Positions 41,404-49,981 of a stretch of 64,000 bases of DNA are shown in pieces; position 1 is the stretch's first letter, and every line of letters starts with the position of its first letter. This DNA comes from Lachnospiraceae bacterium (GTDB lineage Bacteria; Bacillota; Clostridia; Lachnospirales; Lachnospiraceae), in NCBI GenBank assembly GCA_902363445.1, contig CABJAB010000007.1, positions 1-64,000 of the forward strand. Reading direction: 5' to 3'. The position numbers were made by a program, and so were the translations under genes. The notes beneath the pieces were generated by a model. That model had not been told where the DNA came from and did no database searches. It saw only the letters and a program-made list of their open reading frames with translations.

Positions 41404-41655
41404 CAATGATGAAATAAGAATAGAAAAACGCGGTGAGGAAAGCTAAGGCATGCGACATCCTTTCAGAGAGCTGGTGGTTGGTGTGAACCGGCAGGACAGC
41501 AGGCCCGTCCACTTTCGGAGCGGTTGGCGATGAGTCAAAAGGCCGGTGGCCTTTATACCACCAATAAGAGGCTGGCCGCGGAAGGCCGGCAAAATGGGTG
41601 GCAACGCGGAAACCTTTCGTCCCTGGTATGGGATGAGAGGTTATTTTTATTTTAT
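41404..41655 (+). ncRNA. T-box riboswitch (serine)
   Basis: A leader of about 250 bases between promoter and serS. It has a stem I region with GAGAGCTGGTGGTTGGTGTGAA and the T-box sequence GGGTGGCAACGCGG (41596-41609). A terminator stem AACCTTTCGTCCC / GGGATGAGAGGTT ends in ATTTTTATTTT (41610-41653). A plausible specifier codon is UCC at 41508-41510, followed by ACUUUCGGAGC, matching tRNA-Ser(GGA). Uncharged tRNA-Ser would stabilise the antiterminator and turn on serS. Confidence 0.9.
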
Positions 41656-41673
41656 AAAGAAGGAGGAACTATC

Positions 41674-42966
41674 ATGATAGACATCAAATTTTTAAGAGAG
41701 AATCCGGAAGCAGTAAAGGAAAACATCAAAAAGAAATTCCAGGACAGGAAGCTGCCGCTGGTGGATGAAGTGATTGCTTTAGATAAGGAAAACAGAGAGA
41801 TCAAGCAGGAGGTTGAAAGCCTCCGCGCCAGCCGGAACCGTCTTTCCAAGGAGATCGGCGCGCTGATGAAGCAGGGAAAGAAGGAAGAGGCAGAAAAGAT
41901 CAAGGCTCAGGTAAATGCCAATGCCGCCCGGGTTGAGGAGCTGTCGGCGCGGGAACGTGAAGTCGAGGAGGCCATTCAGAAGAATATGATGACCATCCCC
42001 AATATCATTGACCCGTCCGTCCCCATCGGAAAAGATGATACGGAAAATGTGGAAGTGACCAAGTACGGAGAGCCGGTCGTGCCTGACTTTGAGATTCCTT
42101 ACCATACAAAGATCATGGAGAGCTTTGAAGGGATCGATCTGGAAAGCGCGGGACGGGTGGCCGGAAACGGTTTTTATTATCTGATGGGCGATATCGCAAG
42201 GCTCCATTCTTCCATTTTGGCCTACGCGAGGGACTTCATGATCGGCAGGGGATTTACGTATTGCATACCGCCGTTCATGATCAGGAGCAATGTGGTGACC
42301 GGCGTAATGAGCTTTGATGAAATGGATGCGATGATGTATAAGATCGAGGGAGAAGACCTGTATCTGATCGGCACCAGCGAACATTCCATGATCGGAAAGT
42401 TCATCGATACGGTATCTCCGGAAGAGAAACTCCCCTATACACTGACCAGCTATTCTCCCTGCTTCCGCAAGGAAAAGGGCGCTCATGGAATCGAAGAAAG
42501 AGGCGTGTATCGTATCCATCAGTTTGAAAAACAGGAGATGATCGTTGTATGCAGGCCGGAGGAAAGTCCGATGTGGTTCGAGAAGCTATGGCAGAATACG
42601 GTGGACCTGTTCCGTTCTATGGATATTCCCGTCCGCACCCTGGAATGCTGTTCCGGCGATCTGGCGGATCTGAAGGTGAAGTCCTACGATGTGGAGGCAT
42701 GGTCTCCCAGACAGCAGAAATATTTTGAGGTGGGGAGCTGCTCTAACCTGGGTGACGCACAGGCGCGCCGCCTGAAAATCCGCGTAAATGGAAAAGACGG
42801 GAAATATTTTGCCCATACATTGAATAATACAGTAGTAGCGCCGCCTCGTATGCTGATAGCGTTTTTGGAGAATAATCTGAATGCGGACGGTACCGTGGAT
42901 ATTCCCGCGGTGATTCAGCCGTACATGGGCGGACAGACGAAGCTGGTGCCGAAGGAAGAGGGATGA
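41674..42966 (+). CDS. serS: Seryl-tRNA synthetase
   Basis: A class IIa aminoacyl-tRNA synthetase, 430 residues. It has the N-terminal antiparallel coiled coil that contacts the tRNA (about residues 25-105, many Glu/Lys), motif 2 FRKEKGAHG near residue 265 and motif 3 NTVVAPPRMLIAFLEN near residue 395. The frame is open far upstream through the T-box, but the ATG at 41674 with AAGGAGGAAC upstream gives the standard MIDIKFLRENPE start. Expression is controlled by the T-box. Confidence 0.97.
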   Translation: MIDIKFLRENPEAVKENIKKKFQDRKLPLVDEVIALDKENREIKQEVESLRASRNRLSKEIGALMKQGKKEEAEKIKAQVNANAARVEELSAREREVEEAIQKNMMTIPNIIDPSVPIGKDDTENVEVTKYGEPVVPDFEIPYHTKIMESFEGIDLESAGRVAGNGFYYLMGDIARLHSSILAYARDFMIGRGFTYCIPPFMIRSNVVTGVMSFDEMDAMMYKIEGEDLYLIGTSEHSMIGKFIDTVSPEEKLPYTLTSYSPCFRKEKGAHGIEERGVYRIHQFEKQEMIVVCRPEESPMWFEKLWQNTVDLFRSMDIPVRTLECCSGDLADLKVKSYDVEAWSPRQQKYFEVGSCSNLGDAQARRLKIRVNGKDGKYFAHTLNNTVVAPPRMLIAFLENNLNADGTVDIPAVIQPYMGGQTKLVPKEEG

Positions 42967-43011
42967 AAATGTCTTCTCCGGAAGCGTCAGTGCCAATAAA
43001 AAGGAGATATC

Positions 43012-43893
43012 ATGCATAAATATCTGCGGGCGATAGGGTTCAGTGAGTATACGAAAAAGCAGGATATTGAAAAGCTTTTGGAGCGGACTGTCCAGTGCCC
43101 CGGGGAAGCCCAGCTGGTTCAGCTGGACGACGGAGGGACAAGGGAACAGATCTATGCGGAAGTGGGAAACGGCATAGGCATCTCCATCTGCGGGGAAATG
43201 AACGACCGGGATGTATTGGAAAGGGAATACTATTTTCCCTATCTGCGAAGCACCTGCATCACCACGCAGGCGCCCTGCCAGGTGCAGCGCCATGCGGAAA
43301 AGGAATCCTATGCCGGCATTTGTGAGGAATACCGGCTGGGCGTATCTTTGATCTTTTATCTCCAGAATGGAATGGAATATGTGAAAAGGCGTCAGGATAA
43401 GTTTCACAGCTCCCAGATATCTTCAGTCATGCTGTCGGCGCTTTCCATCTATGGAAGGATCCTGCTGCCGGTCCAGAAGACCGAAAAGCAGAAGGAGAAG
43501 ATCAAGGTGGCGTCCGAGAACAGGAGCAGTCTGCTGGAAGCCGCGAGGAAAGGCGACTCGGAGGCCATGGATTCCCTTGCTCTGGAGGATATCGATCTGT
43601 ATGCCGCCATCTCAGGCCGGGTCCGCAATGAGGATGTCTATTCCATAGTGGACTCCTGTTTCATGCCCTTTGGTGTGGAATGTGACCAATATTCGATCCT
43701 GGGAGAAATTTTAGAGGTGGAAATCGTCACAAATAGGTGGACAAATGAGGAAATTTATGTTTTAATGGTAGAGTGCAACGACATTATGTTCCAGGTGGGC
43801 ATCAATAAGCAGGATCTGCTTGGCGAGCCGGTGGTGGGACGTAGGTTTAAGGGGCCTGTTTGGCTTCAGGGTCAGGTGAATTTCCTGGATTGA
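43012..43893 (+). CDS. DUF3881 family protein
   Basis: A 293-residue soluble protein, beginning MHKYLRAIGFSEYTKKQDIE, which I recognise as the DUF3881 family of Lachnospiraceae, function unknown. No catalytic motif is evident. The C-terminal region (VVGRRFKGPVWLQGQVNF) looks like a small beta domain. It lies 45 bases after serS with an AAAGGAG site and may be on the same transcript. Confidence 0.75.
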   Translation: MHKYLRAIGFSEYTKKQDIEKLLERTVQCPGEAQLVQLDDGGTREQIYAEVGNGIGISICGEMNDRDVLEREYYFPYLRSTCITTQAPCQVQRHAEKESYAGICEEYRLGVSLIFYLQNGMEYVKRRQDKFHSSQISSVMLSALSIYGRILLPVQKTEKQKEKIKVASENRSSLLEAARKGDSEAMDSLALEDIDLYAAISGRVRNEDVYSIVDSCFMPFGVECDQYSILGEILEVEIVTNRWTNEEIYVLMVECNDIMFQVGINKQDLLGEPVVGRRFKGPVWLQGQVNFLD

Positions 43894-43928
43894 GCCGTGT
43901 GTCACTGGTTGCACCGTTTTATTGCTAA

Positions 43929-44005
43929 GTCTCCGTAGCTCAGCAGGATAGAGCGACCGCCTCCTAAGCGGTAGGCCGGAGGTTCAAATCCTCTCGGGGA
44001 CGCCA
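43929..44005 (+). tRNA. tRNA-Arg (anticodon CCU)
   Basis: Acceptor GTCTCCG pairs with CGGGGAC, the anticodon loop is CTCCTAA (CCU, reading AGG), and the T-arm is GGAGGTTCAAATCCTCT. The discriminator is G and CCA is encoded (44003-44005). A terminator follows at once. An AT-rich accessory stretch begins immediately downstream. Confidence 0.95.
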
Positions 44006-44014
44006 GAGACTTTT

Positions 44015-44053
44015 GCTGCAAGCCTTTATTTTTAAGGGTTTGCAGCTTTTTTA
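44015..44053 (+). terminator. tRNA-Arg terminator
   Basis: Stem GCTGCAAGCCTT / AAGGGTTTGCAGC with an AT loop, followed by TTTTTT. The next 190 bases (44054-44239) show no gene. Confidence 0.9.
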
Positions 44054-44239
44054 ATATACTTCGGGGCTTAGATCACGAACCATCATACACTTTATATCGG
44101 TTGCTGATTGATTATGCGGTGCTGTGAATATTTTGCTAATTGGAAACGAAGCGAAATTCAAGTCTTGCTAATAAAAATCGCCTTGGGTGTTAATAATGGT
44201 ACATAACTACAAATACTTTTCCAATCAGTTCTTCGTCAT

Positions 44240-45055
44240 TTACACGCTGCCTCCCACCGCATACAATGTCTTGACAGAATCCATAACTGTATGCCAAGGA
44301 AGGTCAGCCGCATAGGAATAATTCTTCTGATAGGACTGCCAGAGCTTTTCCATGACCGGACTTTCCTCCACTTCATCGAAAACAATGGCGGCCTCTTTCA
44401 TCTGCTCCAATGTTCCACGTTTTGTCCCGGTGGCTGCAAGCGCGTCCCGCAGTACTGGCGCACAAAGGCTTTCCCCATAGAGTTGCCCTAGAATATGTAT
44501 ATCGTAAAAATCCCTCATGCGTGTGTTGGTGACATTGCGGCTGATGATTGTTTCCAGTTTTTCAGCTAGCACCGTTTCCAGATTATAGGCCCATACCTCA
44601 ATGGAGCGTTCCTCCAGCATGAGCCTGAAACTGTACCGGACTTCGCGGGGCGTAATCACATCTCCGGTGGTAATGTCTATTTTTAACGGCGTCTGAACAC
44701 CGTCAAAGGTGGTTTCCATGCTGATACGGACTCCCGGATACTCTGCCTCCTCCATAATCTCGGAGATTCGTTTGACTTGAAATACCACGCCGTCCTCCAT
44801 CGGAACCGATAGAATGGAGAATATGATGTTTTTCACATCTTCCACGCTGACATTGGCTCCTTTCACTGTAGCATCTAAGTCCATTGTAGAGCGAGCATCC
44901 AGGCCGACCATGGCCGCCACCAGCATACCGCCTTTTAAAATAAATCTGTCCTTATAGTCTGAAAGGGAAATACGCTCCAGAAACCTCTCCATCATGTAAT
45001 TCCGCATCAGAATTTGTGCGTCTGCGGATTTTTCCTTTGACAGGTTACGGATCAA
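44240..45055 (-). CDS. abiEii: AbiEii-type nucleotidyltransferase toxin
   Basis: Toxin of a type IV toxin-antitoxin and abortive phage-infection system, 271 residues. The nucleotidyltransferase core is seen as FILKGGMLVAAM (Gly42-Gly43) and TMDLDATVKG (Asp59, Asp61). AbiEii relatives modify tRNA or use GTP to block growth. The coordinates use a TTG start. Reading further upstream gives in-frame TTARQLKDLIRN, which looks like the family N-terminus and would start at an ATA codon at 45080-45082 with GGAGG before it. The real start is thus uncertain. The antitoxin gene ends 29 bases upstream. Confidence 0.85.
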   Translation of the reverse strand: MIRNLSKEKSADAQILMRNYMMERFLERISLSDYKDRFILKGGMLVAAMVGLDARSTMDLDATVKGANVSVEDVKNIIFSILSVPMEDGVVFQVKRISEIMEEAEYPGVRISMETTFDGVQTPLKIDITTGDVITPREVRYSFRLMLEERSIEVWAYNLETVLAEKLETIISRNVTNTRMRDFYDIHILGQLYGESLCAPVLRDALAATGTKRGTLEQMKEAAIVFDEVEESPVMEKLWQSYQKNYSYAADLPWHTVMDSVKTLYAVGGSV

Positions 45056-45084
45056 ATCTTTAAGTTGTCTTGCTGTTGTTATCG

Positions 45085-45678
45085 TTAAAGAAGCACCTCC
45101 AAATACTGCCGAAGCAATTTTTCTACATGGAACATAGCCGCATACTGCATCAGCGTCCGCAAGTTCTTGTCTTTCCTCCGGACATACTGCTTTAGGGCAT
45201 TCTGGAGTATCTGGATTTCCATTCGGCTCCGGCTCCGCAGCAGATCGCAGATTGTCCGCTCCATATCATAAACCAGCACCGTATGGCCAAAGGGCGTTTT
45301 CGCAGTGATTACACCGACCTCATGTAACTCCTTCTTTACTGTATAGACCTGGACACCATCCTCCCGCAGTCGGGATGGATTGTAGCCAGTCTTTACGGTG
45401 ACAGAGTACCAGATTGGTTCCCGGTCCGTCAGATCGTGAAAGAACAATGCTGTTTCATGGGAGAATATGGCCTGCTCACACCGGAGATGTAACAGATACA
45501 TGGAATCAGTCCAGGCATCCGGTGAAATATAAACGCCGTGTGCCGCATGCTCCAATCCCTTTTCCTTTACATACGCATAAAAAGCGAACTTGCTGATCCC
45601 GGCCTCCAACACTTGGAATGTCTGGATTATGCCGCCATGTTTCTTAATCAGTTGATCGATTTGTTCAAATTGGTTCAT
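45085..45678 (-). CDS. abiEi: AbiEi-type antitoxin
   Basis: Antitoxin partner of the AbiE system, 197 residues. It has an N-terminal winged helix-turn-helix (MNQFEQIDQLIKKHGG... ISKFAFYAYVKEKGL) followed by the AbiEi C-terminal domain with HDLTDREPIWYSVTVKTGYN and the PFGHTVLVYDMERTICDLLR motif. In characterised systems it represses its own promoter and neutralises the toxin without direct contact. An AAAGGAATG site precedes the ATG, with a TATATAAAAT box upstream. Confidence 0.88.
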   Translation of the reverse strand: MNQFEQIDQLIKKHGGIIQTFQVLEAGISKFAFYAYVKEKGLEHAAHGVYISPDAWTDSMYLLHLRCEQAIFSHETALFFHDLTDREPIWYSVTVKTGYNPSRLREDGVQVYTVKKELHEVGVITAKTPFGHTVLVYDMERTICDLLRSRSRMEIQILQNALKQYVRRKDKNLRTLMQYAAMFHVEKLLRQYLEVLL

Positions 45679-45998
45679 AGTATCATTCCTTTCATACTAA
45701 TATTATATATAAAATTAGCATGAAAGTAAATAGCCAAACTAAAGCGCCAGAAATGTTTTCTGGTTGAATTATATTATCCTATGTGTAAGATCTCCTTTAC
45801 ATCTTTTGGGGAACAATGCTACATGATTTTTGGGATGCAGTCCCCAAAGCCAGTTGGGTATTCTATGCGGTTTATCTGGTTATTGCTAGTGATTTTAACA
45901 GACAGAGGATCTATCGAAAAGATCCTAGCGTTATCCTTATTAATTGAAATAAAAAACGCCATAGATTCATGACGTTTATTTATTAAAAGTATGTACAG
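45679..45998. other. AT-rich gap without a recognisable gene
   Basis: No frame here has a good start, ribosome site or family resemblance. A weak hairpin AAAAACG/CGTTTATT at 45951-45980 could terminate the broken gene that follows on the minus strand. Confidence 0.5.
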
Positions 45999-46470
45999 TT
46001 AATATTTCTCTATATTCTCGTTTGTATTGGCAAGTTCAGTATACTTCTCTACCAATTTTTCTACCTCGTTTAAAAATTCTTTTTTAAATGAAGTCTGCAA
46101 TCTTTTTATTCCTAATAACAGAGTAGCCATGAAAGCTAATGAGAAAGATGGATCACATTCTTTAAAATTTTCAACGATTATTTTGAGTTTTTTGTTCGTA
46201 TATTCAACATCATATGAAGATAAAAATTGAATGCCGCTTTAAATTTGTGAAATATATTCCATGTTATCAACATCAAAGGTACTTAATAATTTCTTATATT
46301 CTTCCTCTGTGTTGCTTTGAGCACCAAATCGTGATTGTACAGAAAGAGAGTAGAATTTATGCTTTAGCAATATTTGTTCGCCTTCTTCTTTTATGTTTGA
46401 TATTGACTTCTCCACACTTATAATGTAATATAAAATAAAAGATATTATAAGTATTATAATAATTATTATA
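45999..46470 (-). pseudogene. Broken membrane-anchored protein gene
   Basis: One minus-strand frame encodes a convincing protein: a hydrophobic helix (IIILIISFILYYIISV), then VEKSISNIKEEGEQIL and a long helical soluble part ending ELANTNENIEKY. It is interrupted by a single in-frame TAA at 46239-46241, 79 codons before the natural stop at 45999. No start codon precedes the hydrophobic part; the frame runs into the ribosome site of the next gene, so the 5' end is lost. The family is unknown. The low GC content matches the AbiE stretch and differs from the cluster to its right. Confidence 0.6.
46397..46424 (+). promoter_or_regulatory. Possible promoter of the carbohydrate cluster
   Basis: TTGATA (46397-46402), 16-base spacer, TATAAT (46419-46424), giving a leader of about 50 bases to the first gene at 46482. 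It lies inside the remains of the broken gene, so the cluster may have acquired this promoter by the rearrangement that truncated it. Confidence 0.5.
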
Positions 46471-46481
46471 GGAGGATCCGA

Positions 46482-47519
46482 ATGAAGAACTTAGCAGCAT
46501 TTGTCCTTGAGAACAGGAAGATTGAAGTCAGGGAGGCGGAGATGCCGGACTGCCCCGCCGGGTATGTCAGGATTAAGGTGGAGTACTGTGGAGTCTGCGG
46601 GTCAGACGTACACTTTTACTCCTTTGGGGAACCGGCTTTCCCGGACGTATATCCGTTTATTCCCGGACATGAATTTGCGGGAAGAGTGGTAGAAGTTGGG
46701 GAAGGCGTGACGAAGCTCAAGCTTGGAGATCGGGTGGCGGTGGAACCCGGCATCTTCTGCGGAAAATGTGAATGGTGCAAAAAGGGTAAATATAACCTCT
46801 GTGAGCATGTTAAATTCTTGTCCGCCCCGAGAGCGCACGGGGCCATGCGGGAATATGTTTCACACCCGGCGGATCTTTGCTTTAAGCTTCCGGATAACAT
46901 GTCGTCCATGGAGGGCGCATTGGTGGAACCTTTGGCAGTCGGCCTGAATTCCGTACTTAAGTCGGGAATCCAGATGGGGCAGACCGCGGTTGTCCTCGGG
47001 AGCGGCTGTATCGGGCTGGTCACGATCATGGCGCTGAAAGCGGCTGGGGTCACCGATATCACAGTCTGCGACCTGTTTGATATCCGACTCCAGAAGGCGC
47101 TGGAGGTAGGAGCCGCGCGCGTCATTAACAGCGGTGAGGTGGATCCGATCGCGGAGGTGCTCAAATGCACAGGCGGAATCGGCGCCGATTATGTCTATGA
47201 GACTGCGGGAAACCGCGTGACAGCTGCGCAGTCCATTGATATGGCAAAACGCGGCGGTATCATCATGCAGATTGGAAATGTGGTGGGAGAAACTTCTCTG
47301 AACCTTCAGAAGCTGGTGGATAAGGAACTGACGATCCAGACGAATTTCCGCTACCGCAATGTATATCCTGCGGCCATCGACGCCATCGCCAGCAGAAGGA
47401 TCCAGGTGAAAAATATTGTTTCCTCCATATATCCGCTTGCGGATGCGATGCAGGCATTCGAGGACTGTATTTCTAAGAAACAGACGATGGTAAAGGCAGT
47501 GATCAAGTTTGATGACTGA
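46482..47519 (+). CDS. Zinc-dependent polyol/sugar dehydrogenase (MDR)
   Basis: A medium-chain dehydrogenase of the sorbitol/L-iditol dehydrogenase type, 345 residues, oxidising a secondary alcohol with NAD(P)+. Catalytic zinc ligands are Cys39 in GVCGSD and His63-Glu64 in PGHE. The structural zinc lobe has Cys93, 96, 99 and 107, and the Rossmann motif GSGCIGLVTIMALKA begins near residue 173. An AGGAGG site lies six bases before the ATG. It is the first gene of a long co-directional run; its stop is directly followed by the kinase ATG. A polyol to ketose step is the likely role. Confidence 0.85.
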   Translation: MKNLAAFVLENRKIEVREAEMPDCPAGYVRIKVEYCGVCGSDVHFYSFGEPAFPDVYPFIPGHEFAGRVVEVGEGVTKLKLGDRVAVEPGIFCGKCEWCKKGKYNLCEHVKFLSAPRAHGAMREYVSHPADLCFKLPDNMSSMEGALVEPLAVGLNSVLKSGIQMGQTAVVLGSGCIGLVTIMALKAAGVTDITVCDLFDIRLQKALEVGAARVINSGEVDPIAEVLKCTGGIGADYVYETAGNRVTAAQSIDMAKRGGIIMQIGNVVGETSLNLQKLVDKELTIQTNFRYRNVYPAAIDAIASRRIQVKNIVSSIYPLADAMQAFEDCISKKQTMVKAVIKFDD

Positions 47520-48494
47520 ATGGTGATCGAGATGCTTCCTGAAGTGATTTGTATTGGAATGGGCACAGTGGACCTGCTCACAAAAGGAGTCTGTGACGTG
47601 CGCCTCGACGGGCAGACCAGATTCGTTGAAAGTATTGATATGAGGACAGGAGGCGACGCTACAAACGAAGCGTTTACTCTTAACCGGCTGGGGCACAGTA
47701 CCATGCTGATCACCGCGGTGGGAGAGGATCAGAGCGGCGTCTTTTATAAAAGCCGCTGCGCGGAAGAAGGGATCGGCACAGAGGGAATTTATACAGATCC
47801 TGGATATCCCACGGCCACAGCCATTGTATTGATCGGCAAAAATGGAGAGCGCAGTTTTTTGGCGCTGGAAGACAACGCCGCGGCTGTCATGCGTCTAAAA
47901 GTGCCGGAAGGGCTCGAGATAAAAGAAGGTCTTAAGGCGCTTTCCATTGCCAGCTTATTTTATAGCAAAGGGCAGAGCGATGAGGATATGGCAAAGCTCC
48001 TGAAAAGAGCAAAGCAGGCAGGCGCCGCCACGATCGCGGATTTTGTTATGGACCGAAAAGAAATGGGGCTGCAGGACATAAAAGAAACTCTGAAGCTGCT
48101 GGATTATATCGTGCCAAGCCTGGATGAGGCGCGGTACTATACCGGAAAGAATACCGTGGAGGAGATCGCGGAAGTGTTCCATGAATTTGGCGTCGGAACG
48201 GTAGTCATAAAGATGGGAGCGGAAGGCGTATTCGCCAGCGCGCTCGGACGTACATACCGGGTTCCCGCGATCGCTGATGAAGTGATTGATACGACTGGGG
48301 CGGGCGACAATTTTATGGCGGGATTTATCTCTGGCCTGATCCGGGGCCTGTCCCTGGAAAACGCGCTGTATTTCGGGTCTGCCGCTTCCGCAATCTCCAT
48401 TGGGGCAGTCGGAACGACGGGAGCCGTAAAAAGCAGAGAACAGGTTGAACAGTATTTGGAACGGCACAAATTAAGAAGCGATGAAAACATTTAA
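47520..48494 (+). CDS. PfkB-family carbohydrate kinase
   Basis: A ribokinase-fold sugar kinase, 324 residues. It has the N-terminal substrate motif MRTGGDATNEAFTLNRLG near residue 41 and the ATP/anion-hole motif DTTGAGDNFMAGF, with catalytic Asp263. Substrates in this family include ribose, fructose, 2-keto-3-deoxygluconate and 5-dehydro-2-deoxygluconate; the sequence does not decide. The ATG directly follows the dehydrogenase stop; the ATG at 47532, with GGTGAT before it, is another possible start. Confidence 0.85.
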   Translation: MVIEMLPEVICIGMGTVDLLTKGVCDVRLDGQTRFVESIDMRTGGDATNEAFTLNRLGHSTMLITAVGEDQSGVFYKSRCAEEGIGTEGIYTDPGYPTATAIVLIGKNGERSFLALEDNAAAVMRLKVPEGLEIKEGLKALSIASLFYSKGQSDEDMAKLLKRAKQAGAATIADFVMDRKEMGLQDIKETLKLLDYIVPSLDEARYYTGKNTVEEIAEVFHEFGVGTVVIKMGAEGVFASALGRTYRVPAIADEVIDTTGAGDNFMAGFISGLIRGLSLENALYFGSAASAISIGAVGTTGAVKSREQVEQYLERHKLRSDENI

Positions 48495-48515
48495 GTATAA
48501 GAAGGAGGAAATATC

Positions 48516-49961
48516 ATGCAGATGGTTATTAACGGGCGCATGGCAGACGCAAGCGGAAAAGAGACACAAGAGGTCGTCAATCCGGCAAACGGACAGGTGA
48601 TCGATACCGTGCCCGCGGCTGCCCCGGAGGATGTCAAAAGAGCGGTGGACGGCGCGGTAAAAGCTCAGGAAAAATGGGCGGCGCTTCCTGTGAGAGAACG
48701 CTGCGCGGTACTTAAAAAATTTGCGAACATGGTGATGGAGCGCCGTCTGGAGCTGGGAACCCTTCTGGCAAAGGAGGCCGGAAAGCCGCTTATGCAGGAG
48801 GCTGTATGGGAATTGGATTCTGTGGCCTATGTGTACCGGGGGGCCTGCGAGGTAGCGCTGCATTATTACGGTTCAACAATGCCCATCGGCACGGAGCCGG
48901 GATATGACGCGGACCTCCAGATCACGATCCATGAACCTCTGGGCGTGCTCGCCTGTATTATCCCCTATAATTTTCCTCCCGCTATCTGGGCCTTTAAAAC
49001 GGCCGCAGCATTAGCCGCGGGTAATGCGGTGGTCGTAAAAGCGCCGTCTTATGATCCGCTGACGCTGCTTACGCTCCATCAAATGCTTCATGAAGCCGGC
49101 CTGCCTGCCGGCGTGGCACAGTGCGTCACCGGGAGCGGGGCAAAGATCGGAGATATGCTGGTGGACGATCCCCGCATAGCCTGCGTGAACTTTACCGGAA
49201 GTACAGAAGCCGGCCTGAGCATCGCGAAGACAGCGGCAAAACATCTGACGGATTATAAATTTGAGCTGGGCGGAAACGATCCCTTCATCCTCTTCGAAGA
49301 CGGGGATCTGGATCTGGCAGTGAAAGAGGCGGCAGACCAAGCCAGAAATAACCGTCAGTGCTGCACAGGTTCCAAGCGCTTTATCATACATAATTCTTTG
49401 AAGGAAGTATTCGTGAAACGCCTGATCGATGAGTACCTGGATAAACTGGTCGTCGGTGATCCAATGGATCCCAAGGTCACAATGGGGCCTATGATCGCGG
49501 AGCGCGCGGCAAAGAAGGTAGAAGAACAAGTGGCTCATACGGTGAAGCAGGGAGCCAGGGTGGTCTACGGAGGCGCCAGGAACGGAGCATTCTTTGCGCC
49601 TACTATCCTGATGGATGTGACACCGGAAATGGATATCGCGAAGAATATGGAAGTATTTGGACCGGTATGGCCGATCATCGGGTTTGATACGGTGGAAGAG
49701 GCGGTGGAGATCGCCAATGCGTCCGATTATGGTCTGGGCGGAGGAATCTTCTCCAGAGATATATATACCTGTATCCAGACAGCCAAAAAACTGAAAACAG
49801 GGCATATCGCCATTAATGGATCTGGAAATTTCCGGGCGGCGGAGCTTCCCTTCGGCGGCGGAAAAAAGATGAGCGGAAACAGCAGGGAAAGTCTCTCTAA
49901 GGTCATGGATGAGGTGACGCAGATTAAATCCATCGTATTCCGTTATGCGTTTGAAAAATAG
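48516..49961 (+). CDS. NAD(P)-dependent aldehyde dehydrogenase A
   Basis: A 481-residue non-acylating aldehyde dehydrogenase. The catalytic Cys is residue 283 in NNRQCCTGSKRF, the general base Glu is in KFELGGNDPF, and the cofactor site includes NFTGSTEAG. A GAAGGAGG site precedes the ATG. It is clearly paralogous to the dehydrogenase gene at 51435, sharing for example ADLQITxHEPLGV-type and LPFGGGKKMSGNSRE segments. Likely substrates are small aldehydes released by an aldolase, such as lactaldehyde or glycolaldehyde (inference). Confidence 0.9.
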   Translation: MQMVINGRMADASGKETQEVVNPANGQVIDTVPAAAPEDVKRAVDGAVKAQEKWAALPVRERCAVLKKFANMVMERRLELGTLLAKEAGKPLMQEAVWELDSVAYVYRGACEVALHYYGSTMPIGTEPGYDADLQITIHEPLGVLACIIPYNFPPAIWAFKTAAALAAGNAVVVKAPSYDPLTLLTLHQMLHEAGLPAGVAQCVTGSGAKIGDMLVDDPRIACVNFTGSTEAGLSIAKTAAKHLTDYKFELGGNDPFILFEDGDLDLAVKEAADQARNNRQCCTGSKRFIIHNSLKEVFVKRLIDEYLDKLVVGDPMDPKVTMGPMIAERAAKKVEEQVAHTVKQGARVVYGGARNGAFFAPTILMDVTPEMDIAKNMEVFGPVWPIIGFDTVEEAVEIANASDYGLGGGIFSRDIYTCIQTAKKLKTGHIAINGSGNFRAAELPFGGGKKMSGNSRESLSKVMDEVTQIKSIVFRYAFEK

Positions 49962-49981
49962 TGATCAGACAGGAGGCGCAC

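Noticed and set aside
41524..41673. N-terminal extension of serS through the leader
   Set aside because: The region is the T-box and terminator; the ATG at 41674 has a strong ribosome site and gives the family start.
45781..46423. Short rightward frames in the AT-rich gap
   Set aside because: They lack ribosome sites and family features and mostly lie antisense to the more convincing broken minus-strand gene.
43929..46480. Attachment site created by integration into the tRNA-Arg gene
   Set aside because: The tRNA 3' end is not repeated anywhere up to 46480 and no integrase gene is present.
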